A stretch of DNA of 64,000 nucleotides from Alphaproteobacteria bacterium (lineage in GTDB: Bacteria > Pseudomonadota > Alphaproteobacteria > Ferrovibrionales > Ferrovibrionaceae). Position 1 is the stretch's first letter. Each line of letters opens with the position of its first letter. The translations under genes were made by a program, and so were the position numbers. Location of the stretch: NCBI GenBank assembly GCA_017307375.1, contig JAFKFH010000015.1:62001-126000 (forward strand), given 5' to 3'. The notes under the pieces were generated by a model. It worked only from the letters and a program-made list of their open reading frames with translations, did no database searches and was not told the origin of the DNA. Of this stretch, positions 43,013 through 51,423 are shown one piece after another.

Positions 43013-44251
43013 TTGGTACTCGCCGTTCTGCCGGTTCTCGCCGGCGGAGTTGCCGGGCATCTGCTGAAGCAGCTGGAGCCTGAGAGTGAGGAACCACCTT
43101 TCGATCACTCCTTTGTACCAGGGCTGGCGAACCGGGCAGGCCTGATAGTCCACGGTCAGCTCAACCATCGCATCGCGAAAAGCATCTGCCCCAAATTCTG
43201 CGCCGTTGTCGGTAACGAGCAGTTCCGGCAGGCCGCAGCAGGGATAGTCGAACCTGACGGAAGGGTAGAGGTCGCGCAGATATGTCTTCGGTGCGATCGC
43301 ATGGCGTAGTGCGTGCATCACGCTCACGTAGCTCGGTGGTTCAAATCCGATGAAGAAGCCGACAATCATCCGGCTATAGCGATCGACAATGGCGGTAATC
43401 CACGGCCGCCCCATCAGCAGGCCGCGTTGCTCGTCGTACAGGTGAACATCCGCCATCGTGTGGTCGACTTCCCACACCTCGTTGATTCGGCTGGTGCTCG
43501 GGCCTGGGGCGCGGTTGGCAAATTTGATCTGCGCGGCGCGACGACCTTCTCGGCCTGCGGTCTTCTGGAAGCCGTCTCGAGCCGCGACGTGACGGTAGAT
43601 TGCTTTGGAGCTGGGCATTTCGAGATGAATGCCTGTGCGGTCGGAGTAGCGTTGAATTTCGCAGCCAACCGCGCGAACGCAGGATGCGATGGTTGGCTTT
43701 TCCTCCGTCAGATAAATTTCGTCGACCATGTCCGAGATGATCGCCGAGACCACGGGGTTGAGCCGAGACGTGCGGTTGCCGCGGCGACCGATCAACGGAA
43801 CGAGTGCCAATGGGTCTCGGTTTGCTCGACACCATCGAGACCAAAGGGCGTAGACCTGACGGACGCTCGGAGGGCTTGGATCGTTGAGAGTTTTTGCCAG
43901 AGCACTGAGGCTTGGCGCCAACTCCAGGGATCGGTGTCCGTGGGGAAGCGCATCGAGGAGCCGGACGTAGGCGAAAGCACGATGCGTGCGGAGGCGAATT
44001 TCCGGCGGCAGGTCACGAAGGTGAGTGTTCAGCAGTTGCGCTCGTGCGCGCTCGAGTGATTCCTCTCTCGCGGCGGATAGGACCATCTCGCCCCGATGTC
44101 GCAAGGCGTCTACTTGCTCTCCGGTAAGGAAGCGGGGGCTGCGGCTCACCGCGCTTTTGAAGAGGGTTCCGGTGGGGCTGATGGATATCACCTTCCATGA
44201 CTCACCTCGGAGCATGGCGACGTCGCCAACGTGGAGCAGCGGCGCGGTCAT
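43013..44251 (-). pseudogene. tnsB: tnsB, N-terminal and catalytic part, interrupted by IS66
   Basis: 413 codons from ATG 44251 (overlapping the tnsA stop as ATGA) to the target duplication. The DDE catalytic triad is complete: D263 (VDHTMAD), D348 (LLVTDNGAEF) and E384 (GVIERWF). The N-terminal third has the helix-turn-helix region that binds transposon ends. In the present state translation runs a few residues into IS66 (VSAVFRPRAC and on) and lacks the C-terminal domain. The uninterrupted protein would be 679 aa. Confidence 0.92.
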
Positions 44252-44898
44252 CGGCGTGTCTCGATCGGAAAGAATTTGGTGTGCTGGGTGATTGGAAGGT
44301 CGATATCGCAGGCGAGATGGCCGGCAAGCCACATTGCGAATATCTCGCGCTGTGCCGACGGCATCTCGCGTGGCGCAAGATCCAGGTCGGCGAGCGCGAA
44401 CGGCCCGGTGCCCCATCGAAGTCGGACCAGTTCCAGGAAGGATGGTGATGGTGCGATGCCTCTGGCGCAGAGGATGCGCGTCGCATTCTCCAACCTCGGC
44501 TGCCGGCGAATTTCCGCACGGTCCAGGAAGTAGAACGCGCGGCTTTCGGCTTGGGCATGCTCGGCAATGGCGCGGCAGCCAGGGCAATCTCGCGACGGAA
44601 ATCGGCGTGACTCTATCGCCACCAACGCATCGTGGCCGGACAAGCGAACCTCAAAATTCGGCGCCGATCTGTGAGCAGGTTTGTCGGCCGATGCAGGTAA
44701 GTCTTTGCCACGGGTTATCGTGGTGACTTCAGGGTTGACCTCCATAACGCGCAAGAAATCAAGTTCGAGGCGCGAATACCAAATAACCGGGGCGGGCGCC
44801 TTGCTGCTGACAAATCGACCCGTCAGCGGTCCCCGGCGGTGTCTGCCACGCGCCTCAGTTTTCTCAGACGCGCGTGACTTCGGTCCAAGCTTCCGCAT
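44248..44898 (-). CDS. tnsA: TnsA-like endonuclease, catalytic residues degenerate
   Basis: A 216-aa protein, first in the tnsABC-tniQ order, with ribosome site AAGGAGGT just upstream. The fold start is typical (WYSRLELDFLRVME, E45), but the Asp expected in the PDF motif is Asn (SAPNFEV, N81) and the following acidic-x-Lys strand reads AIESR (no Lys). In Tn7, TnsA cuts the 5' strands so that the element moves by cut-and-paste. This copy may be inactive or use other residues. The C-terminal part (FALADLDLAPREMPSAQREI) is TnsC-binding-like. Confidence 0.8.
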   Translation of the reverse strand: MRKLGPKSRASEKTEARGRHRRGPLTGRFVSSKAPAPVIWYSRLELDFLRVMEVNPEVTTITRGKDLPASADKPAHRSAPNFEVRLSGHDALVAIESRRFPSRDCPGCRAIAEHAQAESRAFYFLDRAEIRRQPRLENATRILCARGIAPSPSFLELVRLRWGTGPFALADLDLAPREMPSAQREIFAMWLAGHLACDIDLPITQHTKFFPIETRR

Positions 44899-44967
44899 GG
44901 AAACCTCCTTGGTGGAGATGTCGGAAGCTCAATCGCGGACAAAAAGCCCTTGCCCATCTCAGTCTAC

Positions 44968-45079
44968 GTGCTAGGCTGAGAAGTGTAGGCGGGTGGCTAG
45001 AACCTGTCCGCCGTGAGCTTCGAAGATATGGCTTTTGAAATCCTCGGGAGTTCGCTCCTCCCGGGGATTTTCTCTTTTT
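44968..45079 (+). ncRNA. candidate small RNA upstream of tnsA
   Basis: Plus strand: TTGCCC (about 44951-44956), 16 bases, TAGGCT (about 44973-44978), then a GGCGG...CCGCC stem and the terminator hairpin with a T-rich tail at 45042-45079. No plus-strand protein gene precedes this terminator, so a transcript of roughly 95 nt is suggested. Purely a sequence-pattern prediction. Confidence 0.3.
45042..45079 (+). terminator. intrinsic terminator-like hairpin
   Basis: CCTCGGGAG (45042-45050) pairs with CTCCCGGGG (45058-45066), with one G-T pair and a 7-base loop, followed by ATTTTCTCTTTTT. It would act on the plus strand, opposite to tnsA. Confidence 0.65.
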
Positions 45080-45357
45080 ACGATCCGATTTTTTTCATGG
45101 CGCTCCTTGGATTAGTGCTATCCGCACAGACTCCTCAGGATTGCGCATATCCATCGGCCTCGCAATAGGCCCTATTCAATTGTTTAGTATGCTTAGGATA
45201 TCCCTATGGTATGTCTTTAGATGCTATTGGGATATCGGAAGCTGACGCGAATTGATCGGTTTCGGCTTCGGCGAGTGTTGGATTTTCCTTTCCGGTGCTA
45301 CCGATGGCGATTGCCAGAGAAGCCCTGTCGAAATCCGCATCGTTGGGGGCCGGCCGA

Positions 45358-45633
45358 ATGCGCGTGACCGTGAAAAGAAGGGGCAGCGGCACAGTGGTTT
45401 CGATACCGGCAGCCGTATTGGCGACCGTGCAGATCCGTGCGGGTGATCTGGTCGATGTCCGAGCTGAAGACGGCAAGATCATCATCGAGAGGATTGCCGA
45501 TGCGGACTATGACCTCGATCAACTACTCGGCGGCATGCCAGATAGCCTCCATGGGGCGGTCGACTTCGGGCGCTCCGTGGGGCAGGGAAGTCCTATTTCA
45601 AGCGAGGCAATGCGTTCTAGCCATTGGACGTGA
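45358..45633 (+). CDS. mazE: MazE/AbrB-like antitoxin without toxin, altered 3' end
   Basis: A 91-aa protein. MRVTVKRRGSGTVVSIPAAV, then IRAGDLVDVRAEDGKIIIER, is an AbrB/MazE DNA-binding fold; the tail reaches VDFGRSVG, after which MazE proteins normally end GKEVW or similar. Here the next codons are QGSPISSEAMRSSHWT; a one-base shift would give GREV. No mazF follows: the antisense end of the abiEi-like gene does. So the toxin is lost and the antitoxin end is damaged. Confidence 0.7.
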   Translation: MRVTVKRRGSGTVVSIPAAVLATVQIRAGDLVDVRAEDGKIIIERIADADYDLDQLLGGMPDSLHGAVDFGRSVGQGSPISSEAMRSSHWT

Positions 45634-46237
45634 GCGCCTCGAGATAAGGTTGCATGACCTTCCACGCGCCGCCGGCTTTTGCGCCTTGAGCGATCGCACT
45701 TGGTGTCGCTTTGCGTTGTTCGATGGTGGCGCGCAGGCCTTCTACTGCGACCGACCGATCAACCAGCTTCGAATTGCGGAAGAGATCGGCAAGGGTCTTC
45801 GGGACGGAATAGATCGGGACCTCAAGACCAGCGATCAGGTGGTTCTCGACGCCCTGGCGCAGGTATCGCTCGGTGAAACGCACCACTCGCATCGGGGGAT
45901 AGGACTGCACCGGCGCCCAATCGCTGGTGCCGATGGCTATCCAGATGCGGCGCGGCATTTGATCAGTCAGGCCGTGAAAGGCGAGCGCCGACACGAGAGC
46001 GATAACGCCCTTGGGCGCGCGTATAGCGGCCTCGGCGAGGATCTGGTTCTCCTCGATCTCGGATCCACGCTTCTGGTAAACCCCGCGCGAGATGCGTTCG
46101 ATTTCTCCGGCCTCGACGGCACGCGCGATCGTTTGCGGGCTGATCCCTGCTTCACGCAGGTCCTGCGCGCGCATCATACTCCGGCCATCGAGCAGATTTC
46201 TGAGTTGGACCCTTTGCGAACCTGAAGCGGACGGCAT
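45617..46237 (-). CDS. abiEi: AbiEi-type antitoxin/transcriptional regulator without AbiEii
   Basis: A 206-aa protein. The N-terminal winged helix has RAQDLREAGISPQTIARAVE, then GEIERISRGVYQK; the middle has the AbiEi pattern (GVIALVSALAFHGLTDQMPR and VPKTLADLFRNSKLVDRSVA). AbiEi antitoxins repress their own promoter and neutralise the nucleotidyltransferase toxin AbiEii. No AbiEii gene follows; the 3' end meets the mazE-like gene. The start ATG 46237 overlaps the inverted repeat at 46237-46285. Confidence 0.85.
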   Translation of the reverse strand: MPSASGSQRVQLRNLLDGRSMMRAQDLREAGISPQTIARAVEAGEIERISRGVYQKRGSEIEENQILAEAAIRAPKGVIALVSALAFHGLTDQMPRRIWIAIGTSDWAPVQSYPPMRVVRFTERYLRQGVENHLIAGLEVPIYSVPKTLADLFRNSKLVDRSVAVEGLRATIEQRKATPSAIAQGAKAGGAWKVMQPYLEALTSNG

Positions 46238-46285
46238 GTGACAAATCCTCTGATGGATCGTGATTTTATCAGAGGTTTTGTCACA
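46237..46285. promoter_or_regulatory. 18-bp inverted repeat, probable AbiEi operator
   Basis: The arms 46237-46254 and 46268-46285 are reverse complements with one mismatch and a 13-base spacer. The left arm overlaps the abiEi-like start codon. Known AbiEi proteins bind inverted repeats in their promoter to autoregulate, so this is the natural site. Confidence 0.75.
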
Positions 46286-46333
46286 AGTCATCTAAGCGAG
46301 AAGCGAGCCCGCGCTTGGGCTATCTACCATCGA

Positions 46334-46600
46334 CTAGGTAGCAGAAACTGACCCTCGGCTCGGCTCGACCAACCCGTTGTCCTTCGCCTGCTCGATGCTC
46401 TCAATGTCGTCGTCAGTTAGCCCGGCGGCGCGACCAAGTTCGGCCGAAGCGGTGCCCAACCGCAGCCGTGCCGGCGGACGCACGGTGGCTTCGAGAATTT
46501 CCCTGATTTCGGCCTCGGTGCTTCGGCCATTCGAGGCTGCTCGCGCGCGGAGTGCGCGGTGCACGTCGTCGGGTAGATTCCTTAAGGTGATCGTTGCCAT
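46334..46600 (-). CDS. fitA: FitA/VapB-type antitoxin without toxin
   Basis: An 88-aa ribbon-helix-helix antitoxin closely similar to the one at 9273-9527: MATITLRNLPDDVHRALRAR, then GRSTEAEIREILEATVRPPA. The C-terminus diverges at VEPSRGSVSAT where the intact pair has AEPLRLE running into the toxin start. No PIN gene follows; the abiEi promoter region does. It may be a deletion remnant or a solitary antitoxin able to counter the homologous toxin at 8857. Confidence 0.8.
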   Translation of the reverse strand: MATITLRNLPDDVHRALRARAASNGRSTEAEIREILEATVRPPARLRLGTASAELGRAAGLTDDDIESIEQAKDNGLVEPSRGSVSAT

Positions 46601-46862
46601 GCCCTCGCTTCTTTCGTGATGAGCAGTGCTGTCGTCTTAGCTTACGGGTCGCACGGGGAGAGGTCGAGAATACCGCAGGCTGATGGTGTTGGCCGGTCGG
46701 CGGTTCGCTGCTGAAGTTCGTCGGCATTTGACAGTTCACCAACTCTCGAGCATATCTCGGCCCGCAAGAAGGATCCGGCTACCCGACAATTCAAGCCTGC
46801 TCGCCCGCCGTCATCGGTGGCGCTTCATCTTGCTCATCCAAAATTCGAACCGAGGCTTTGCC

Positions 46863-47693
46863 ATGCGCCATGATATGTCGCGGGTGCTCGTGGAGCGTCC
46901 GCGCTACGGCGACATCTGGACGCGCAAGGGGCGTCCCGTGCCGTTCGACCATCTACCTTCCAAGCAGGGTATGCAGCGCCCGTATCTGGAACGGGGGGCC
47001 TATAAGGATCTGAACGAGAACCTCGGGCCGCTGAGGCGGTTTCTGGAGCGCCAGGTCGGTCGCCCGTGGAACGACGTCTATAGCGAAATCGCCCGCAACC
47101 TTCGTGTCACCAGCACGGTGCAGCAGCATGTCCGCGACCACCTGCCGAACTTCGTGCAGCTCAACGCGCACGGTCGCATGCCGGGCCAGCTTGACGTCGG
47201 TGATCCATGGCCGTGGTACGAACCGCTCTATGTGGATCCGGTCGATGGCATCCTGAGGCGCACTGGCGATCTTCCCGAGGTCCGGAAGGTAAGGCGCCTG
47301 CGAAAGGAGATGCATACCCGCCGCAGGCCGCTGGAGATCGTCGATATCGGCGACAGGCAGCTGCGGAAGATCGAAGGTCTCTGGTACGAGGTGATCTTTG
47401 CCGAGCTGCCGCCCCCTGAGTATCGTGCCTACCTGGTTCTCGAAGAGGTCCTGCGATCGATCTATTTCGACAGCCCGGTGCGACTGATCGAGAGAGTGGT
47501 GCGTCGCCTGATCACGCCCGGCTGCTTCGACGTGGTAACCGGCGAGGCGATCCTGGCCGGCCCGCCCACCGACGACGAGGCTTCGCGAAAACGGTACCTC
47601 GCCGAGCACCCCGAGCGGCGATACGCGATCGCCAAGCGTCAAGTTTCGCGCCGCGAACTCCGACGCCATGGGCTCAGCAACGCGCGCGACTGA
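46863..47693 (+). CDS. hypothetical protein
   Basis: A 276-aa basic protein starting at ATG 46863 (MRHDMSRVLVERPRYGDIWT). Contains LGPLRRFLERQVGRPWNDVY and LQLNAHGRMPGQ-like loops, WPWYEPLYVDPVDGILR and a long basic C-terminal tail. No known domain. It stands alone between the antitoxin remnants and the copper island, so it may belong to either module. Confidence 0.6.
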   Translation: MRHDMSRVLVERPRYGDIWTRKGRPVPFDHLPSKQGMQRPYLERGAYKDLNENLGPLRRFLERQVGRPWNDVYSEIARNLRVTSTVQQHVRDHLPNFVQLNAHGRMPGQLDVGDPWPWYEPLYVDPVDGILRRTGDLPEVRKVRRLRKEMHTRRRPLEIVDIGDRQLRKIEGLWYEVIFAELPPPEYRAYLVLEEVLRSIYFDSPVRLIERVVRRLITPGCFDVVTGEAILAGPPTDDEASRKRYLAEHPERRYAIAKRQVSRRELRRHGLSNARD

Positions 47694-47838
47694 CAGGCCT
47701 GGCCAGCGTTGATCGCTGCTCCCGCCAGCGGCTGAGCCGCGCCCGCCGCTGCAATACTATGTAACAGAGGAGCAAACTTCGGGTATTGCGACGTCGCTAC
47801 CTTCCGCTTCGGTTGGCCCATCGACGGCGGAGGATGAA

Positions 47839-48192
47839 TTGACACGAGGTTTGCTTCTGGCAACTGGCCTATGGCTTGCCGCCGGGCCCGCATGGGCCGC
47901 GGAAGGGTCGAGCAAAGCAGCGCCAGATCCGGCCGATCCGACGGCCCCGACATCGGCGTTGCATTACGACCCGGTCTTCAAAGGGTATGAGGCTTTCCGA
48001 GACGTAAAACGGATTCCGTGGAAGGACGCCAACAGGACCGTTGGGCAGGTTGGCGGCCACGCCGGCGCCCTGAAAGGCGAAGCGGACGCTGCCGCCGATC
48101 CGACACCGTCTTCCCAATCCGGCGAGAGCGAGACGCCAAAGGCGGCACCGCTGACGCCGGTCACCGGCCACGGAGCCCATCATGGCGGTTGA
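47839..48192 (+). CDS. small secreted protein, first gene of the copper island
   Basis: A 117-aa protein starting at TTG 47839 after GAGGA. Signal peptide LLLATGLWLAAGPAWAAEGS; the mature part holds YDPVFKGYEAFRDVKRIPWK and ends with a His-rich GHGAHHGG, a plausible metal-binding tail. Proteins like this precede the TolC gene in alphaproteobacterial copper operons. It overlaps the next gene by 11 bases. Confidence 0.7.
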   Translation: MTRGLLLATGLWLAAGPAWAAEGSSKAAPDPADPTAPTSALHYDPVFKGYEAFRDVKRIPWKDANRTVGQVGGHAGALKGEADAAADPTPSSQSGESETPKAAPLTPVTGHGAHHGG

Positions 48193-49591
48193 GCCCCGCA
48201 CCTTGCGCGGCGGATTTGCCGCCGCGGCGATCGCCTTGTTGCTGGCAGGCTGCGCCGGGCCGATCGCCCAATCCAGCTTTGACGACGTCAACGCTATTAC
48301 AAAGGCAAAGACCGGGCGCCAGTCGGCATGGATTTCCAATGACGAGGCTGCCGACAAGGCCCGATCCCGCGTCGAAACACTCCTGGCCCAGCCGCTGACG
48401 GTCGACGACGCCGTCGAGATCGCGATGCTCAACAACCGGGCGCTCCAGGTTGACCTGTCCGAACTCGGGCTGGCCGCCGCGGATCTGGCCCAGGCCTATC
48501 GCCTGCCCAACCCGGGGTTTTCGTTCAAGCGCCTCGAAAGTGCCGGCGTCGTCGATATCGAACGCAAGTTCACGCTGTCCGTGGTCGACGTCCTGTTCAT
48601 GCCGCTGCGCATCGATATCGAGCAGAACCGCCTGACCGTCGCCAAGCTTAACACCGCCAACGCGGTCCTGCGCATCGCGGCCGAAACCCGGCGGGCATAT
48701 TACCGCGCCATCGCGGCCGGCCAGGTCGCGGACTATGTCATGCAGGTCAGGGAGGCGACCGCAGCCAGCGCCGAACTGGCCCGCCGCATGGCCCGGGTCG
48801 GGAATTTCAACACCCTCGACTTCGCCCGCGAGCAGGCTTTTCATGCCGACGCGACGGCGCAAGCAGGGGTTGCCCGGCGGGCCGCGACCAGCGAGCGCGA
48901 GAAACTGACGCGGTTGTTGGGCTTGTGGGGACCCAATACCGCCTTCAAGCTTCCGCCGCGCCTGCCCGACCTGCCCGCCCAGCCGGTCGATGTTGCGGAT
49001 GTCGAGGCGACGACGGTGCGGGACCGGCTCGACATCAAGGCCGGTAGGGCCGCCATCGACAGCCTGGCGACATCGCTTGGCCTGACCCGCGCCACCGGAT
49101 TCGTCAACGTGCTCGATGCGAGCTACATCCGCGAAACCGGGGGTGGCGCACGCTCGACAGGCTATGAGATCAGCCTTGAGATCCCGATCTTCGACTGGGG
49201 CGATGCCAAGGTCGCCCGAGCCGAATACCTCTACCAGCAGGCGGCTCATCGATTGGCCGGCACGGCGGTGAATGCCCGTTCCGAAGCCCGCGAAGCCTAC
49301 ATCAACTACCGGACGGCCCTCGATCTCGCGATCGCCTATCGCGACGAGGTCGTGCCGCTGCGCACCCGCATCTCCGAGGAGATGCAGCTGCGCTACAACG
49401 GCATGCTGTCCAGCGTGTTCGAGCTTCTGATCGATGCTCAGGCCCAGATACGCAGTGTGATCGCCGCGATCGACGCGCAACGCGATTTCTGGATCGCCGA
49501 CACCGACCTCCAGTTCGTGACGATCGCCGATGCCGGCATGTCTGCTGGTGGAGGCCTGCGGCTTGCCGGCGCGGACGCCAGCGGCGACTAA
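48182..49591 (+). CDS. TolC-family outer-membrane lipoprotein
   Basis: A 469-aa protein with a lipobox (LLLAGCAGP) and two TolC-type helical repeats (VDDAVEIAMLNNRALQVDLS, and later EAYINYRTALDLAIAYRDEV). Family members form the outer-membrane channel of efflux pumps. It sits upstream of a multicopper oxidase rather than next to its own pump, so it may carry copper-related export with a partner encoded elsewhere or with the CusBA pump downstream. Confidence 0.88.
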   Translation: MAVEPRTLRGGFAAAAIALLLAGCAGPIAQSSFDDVNAITKAKTGRQSAWISNDEAADKARSRVETLLAQPLTVDDAVEIAMLNNRALQVDLSELGLAAADLAQAYRLPNPGFSFKRLESAGVVDIERKFTLSVVDVLFMPLRIDIEQNRLTVAKLNTANAVLRIAAETRRAYYRAIAAGQVADYVMQVREATAASAELARRMARVGNFNTLDFAREQAFHADATAQAGVARRAATSEREKLTRLLGLWGPNTAFKLPPRLPDLPAQPVDVADVEATTVRDRLDIKAGRAAIDSLATSLGLTRATGFVNVLDASYIRETGGGARSTGYEISLEIPIFDWGDAKVARAEYLYQQAAHRLAGTAVNARSEAREAYINYRTALDLAIAYRDEVVPLRTRISEEMQLRYNGMLSSVFELLIDAQAQIRSVIAAIDAQRDFWIADTDLQFVTIADAGMSAGGGLRLAGADASGD

Positions 49592-49609
49592 GCGAAGGAA
49601 TCAAATTCG

Positions 49610-50896
49610 ATGGTAACCAGACGTTCTCTCTTCGCTGCCGGCGCCGCGCTGATCGGCGGCGCCGTGGTACAGCGCACGGCGCTGGCCGCCTTGCCCGAAC
49701 CGATGCTGCGCGACGACCCGAAGACGCTTGCGCCGTCCGCCCCGGCGACCGGGCGGCCCTACAATCCCGTGGTCACCTTGAACGGTTGGTCGGCGCCGTG
49801 GCGCATGAACGGCAACGTCAAGGAATTCCACCTCGTGGCCGAGCCTGTGGTCCGCGAATTCGCGCCAGGGATGAAGGCCAACCTCTGGGGCTACAACGGG
49901 TCAAGTCCCGGGCCGACCATCGAAGCCGTGGAAGGCGATCGGGTACGCATCTTCGTGACCAACCGGCTGCCCGAGCATACGACCATCCACTGGCATGGGA
50001 TGCTGCTGCCCAACGGCATGGACGGCGTCGGCGGGCTTACCCAGCCTCACATCCCGGTCGGCAAGACCTTCGTCTATGAATTCGACCTGAAGAAGAGCGG
50101 CACCTTCATGTACCACCCGCACTCGGACGAAATGGTCCAGATGGCGATGGGCATGATGGGCTTCTTTGTCGTTCACCCGCGGGATTCCTCACGGTATCGC
50201 GTCGACCGTGACTTTGTATTTCTCCTCAATTCCTTCGACATCGAGCCCGGTGCCGCGACGCCGAAGGTGGCGGAGATGACCAACTTCAACATGTGGGCCT
50301 GGAACAGCCGCGTCTTTCCCGGCATCGATCCGCTGCCGGTTCGCCGGGGTGACCGGGTGCGTGTCCGGGTCGGCAACCTGACCATGACCAACCACCCGAT
50401 CCACCTGCATGGCTACGACTTCGAGGTCACCGGCACCGACGGCGGATGGGTACCGCCCTCGGCCCGTTGGCCTGAAGTCTCGATCGACATCCCGGTCGGT
50501 GCGATGCGCGCCTTCGAGGTCGTGGCGAGCGAGCCCGGCGACTGGGCCATCCATTGTCACAAGTCACATCACACCATGAATGCGATGGGACACGACGTGC
50601 CGACGATGATCGGGGTCGATCACCGCAAGGTGGCCCGCAAGATCACCTCTCTGGTGCCGGACTACATGGTGATGGGCGAACGCGGCATGGCCGACATGCA
50701 GGACATGGAGATGCCGATCCCCGACAACACCCTGCCCATGATGACGGGCACGGGGCCGTTCGGCCCGATCGAAATGGGGGGCATGTTCAGCGTGATGAAG
50801 GTGCGCGAGGGCCTGCCCCGCGGCGACTACCGCGATCCCGGCTGGTTCAAGCACCCGCCTGGAACGGTTGCCTATGAATGGAACGGACCAATCTGA
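49610..50896 (+). CDS. periplasmic multicopper oxidase (copper resistance)
   Basis: A 428-aa protein with a Tat-type signal (TRRSLFAAGAALIGGA). All copper ligand motifs are present: TTIHWHGMLLPNG, MYHPHSDEMVQMAMGMMGFF, NHPIHLHGYDF and WAIHCHKSHHTMNAMGH. Such oxidases convert Cu(I) to the less toxic Cu(II) in the periplasm. The Met-rich C-terminal stretch (MADMQDMEMPIPDNTLPMMT) fits a Cu(I)-binding role. It overlaps the frame of the next gene's upstream region. Confidence 0.93.
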   Translation: MVTRRSLFAAGAALIGGAVVQRTALAALPEPMLRDDPKTLAPSAPATGRPYNPVVTLNGWSAPWRMNGNVKEFHLVAEPVVREFAPGMKANLWGYNGSSPGPTIEAVEGDRVRIFVTNRLPEHTTIHWHGMLLPNGMDGVGGLTQPHIPVGKTFVYEFDLKKSGTFMYHPHSDEMVQMAMGMMGFFVVHPRDSSRYRVDRDFVFLLNSFDIEPGAATPKVAEMTNFNMWAWNSRVFPGIDPLPVRRGDRVRVRVGNLTMTNHPIHLHGYDFEVTGTDGGWVPPSARWPEVSIDIPVGAMRAFEVVASEPGDWAIHCHKSHHTMNAMGHDVPTMIGVDHRKVARKITSLVPDYMVMGERGMADMQDMEMPIPDNTLPMMTGTGPFGPIEMGGMFSVMKVREGLPRGDYRDPGWFKHPPGTVAYEWNGPI

Positions 50897-50916
50897 ACCA
50901 CATCGAGGATATCGGA

Positions 50917-51408
50917 ATGCGTGCAATTGTTTTTGCAGCGGTCGCCCTGTCGGGATTGGCCGCGACCGCTCAAATCGCGGGCGCCAGCCCCGGACATGGT
51001 GGCGGCCATGCACAGGAAGCGGGCGAAGCGGCGGCGCTGGGGCAACCTGGCGACCCCAAGGCGCGCGCGCGGGTCATCGAACTCACGATGAATGACAACA
51101 TGCGCTTCACCCCTGCCAAGGTGATGGTGCTACCTGGCGAAACGGTCAAATTCGTGGTGAAGAACGCGGGCGCGGTGAAACACGAAATGGTGCTCGGCTC
51201 GGCTGCCGAGCTCAAAGAACATGCCGAAGTGATGAAGAAATTCCCGGAGATGGAACACGAGGCCGGCAAAAACTCCATCACCGTTGCACCCGGCGAGACC
51301 GGAACCCTGGTTTGGCAGTTCACCAAGGTCAAGGGCGAGTATGACTTCGGCTGTCTCGTGCCCGGGCATTTCGATGCCGGCATGGTCGGCAAGGTTCTCG
51401 TGCGTTAA
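50917..51408 (+). CDS. periplasmic cupredoxin-like protein
   Basis: A 163-aa protein starting at ATG 50917 (GAGGA upstream). Signal peptide AIVFAAVALSGLAATAQIAG, a His/Gly-rich spacer, then a cupredoxin fold with type-1 copper ligands in AVKHEMVLGS (His) and FGCLVPGHFDAGMVG (Cys, His, Met). It probably binds copper and may pass electrons or metal to the oxidase upstream. Confidence 0.9.
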   Translation: MRAIVFAAVALSGLAATAQIAGASPGHGGGHAQEAGEAAALGQPGDPKARARVIELTMNDNMRFTPAKVMVLPGETVKFVVKNAGAVKHEMVLGSAAELKEHAEVMKKFPEMEHEAGKNSITVAPGETGTLVWQFTKVKGEYDFGCLVPGHFDAGMVGKVLVR

Positions 51409-51423
51409 TCACGGAGATCGAAG

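Larger units (their letters stand above)
44899..45357. other. 459-bp region upstream of tnsA: promoter area, candidate sRNA, AT-rich tail
   Basis: No protein gene. It must carry the tnsA promoter and, by analogy with Tn7, the right transposon end. 44948-45079 contains a promoter-like pair and a terminator hairpin on the plus strand (listed separately). 45090-45240 is AT-rich, with inverted arms GATATCCC (45197-45204) and GGGATATC (45229-45236). A CACA at 45125-45128 would read TGTG inward and could be the element's tip, but no matching end or target duplication was found. Confidence 0.4.

Noticed and set aside
45125-45130. CACA as the right tip of the Tn7-like element (TGTG inward)
   Set aside because: No matching opposite end, no target duplication and no clear TnsB-site array were found, so it was not annotated.
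45437-46225. Plus-strand 262-codon frame opposite the abiEi-like gene
   Set aside because: It is the shadow of the clear AbiEi protein; its first codons do hint at the shifted mazE end (GREV) but not at a separate gene.
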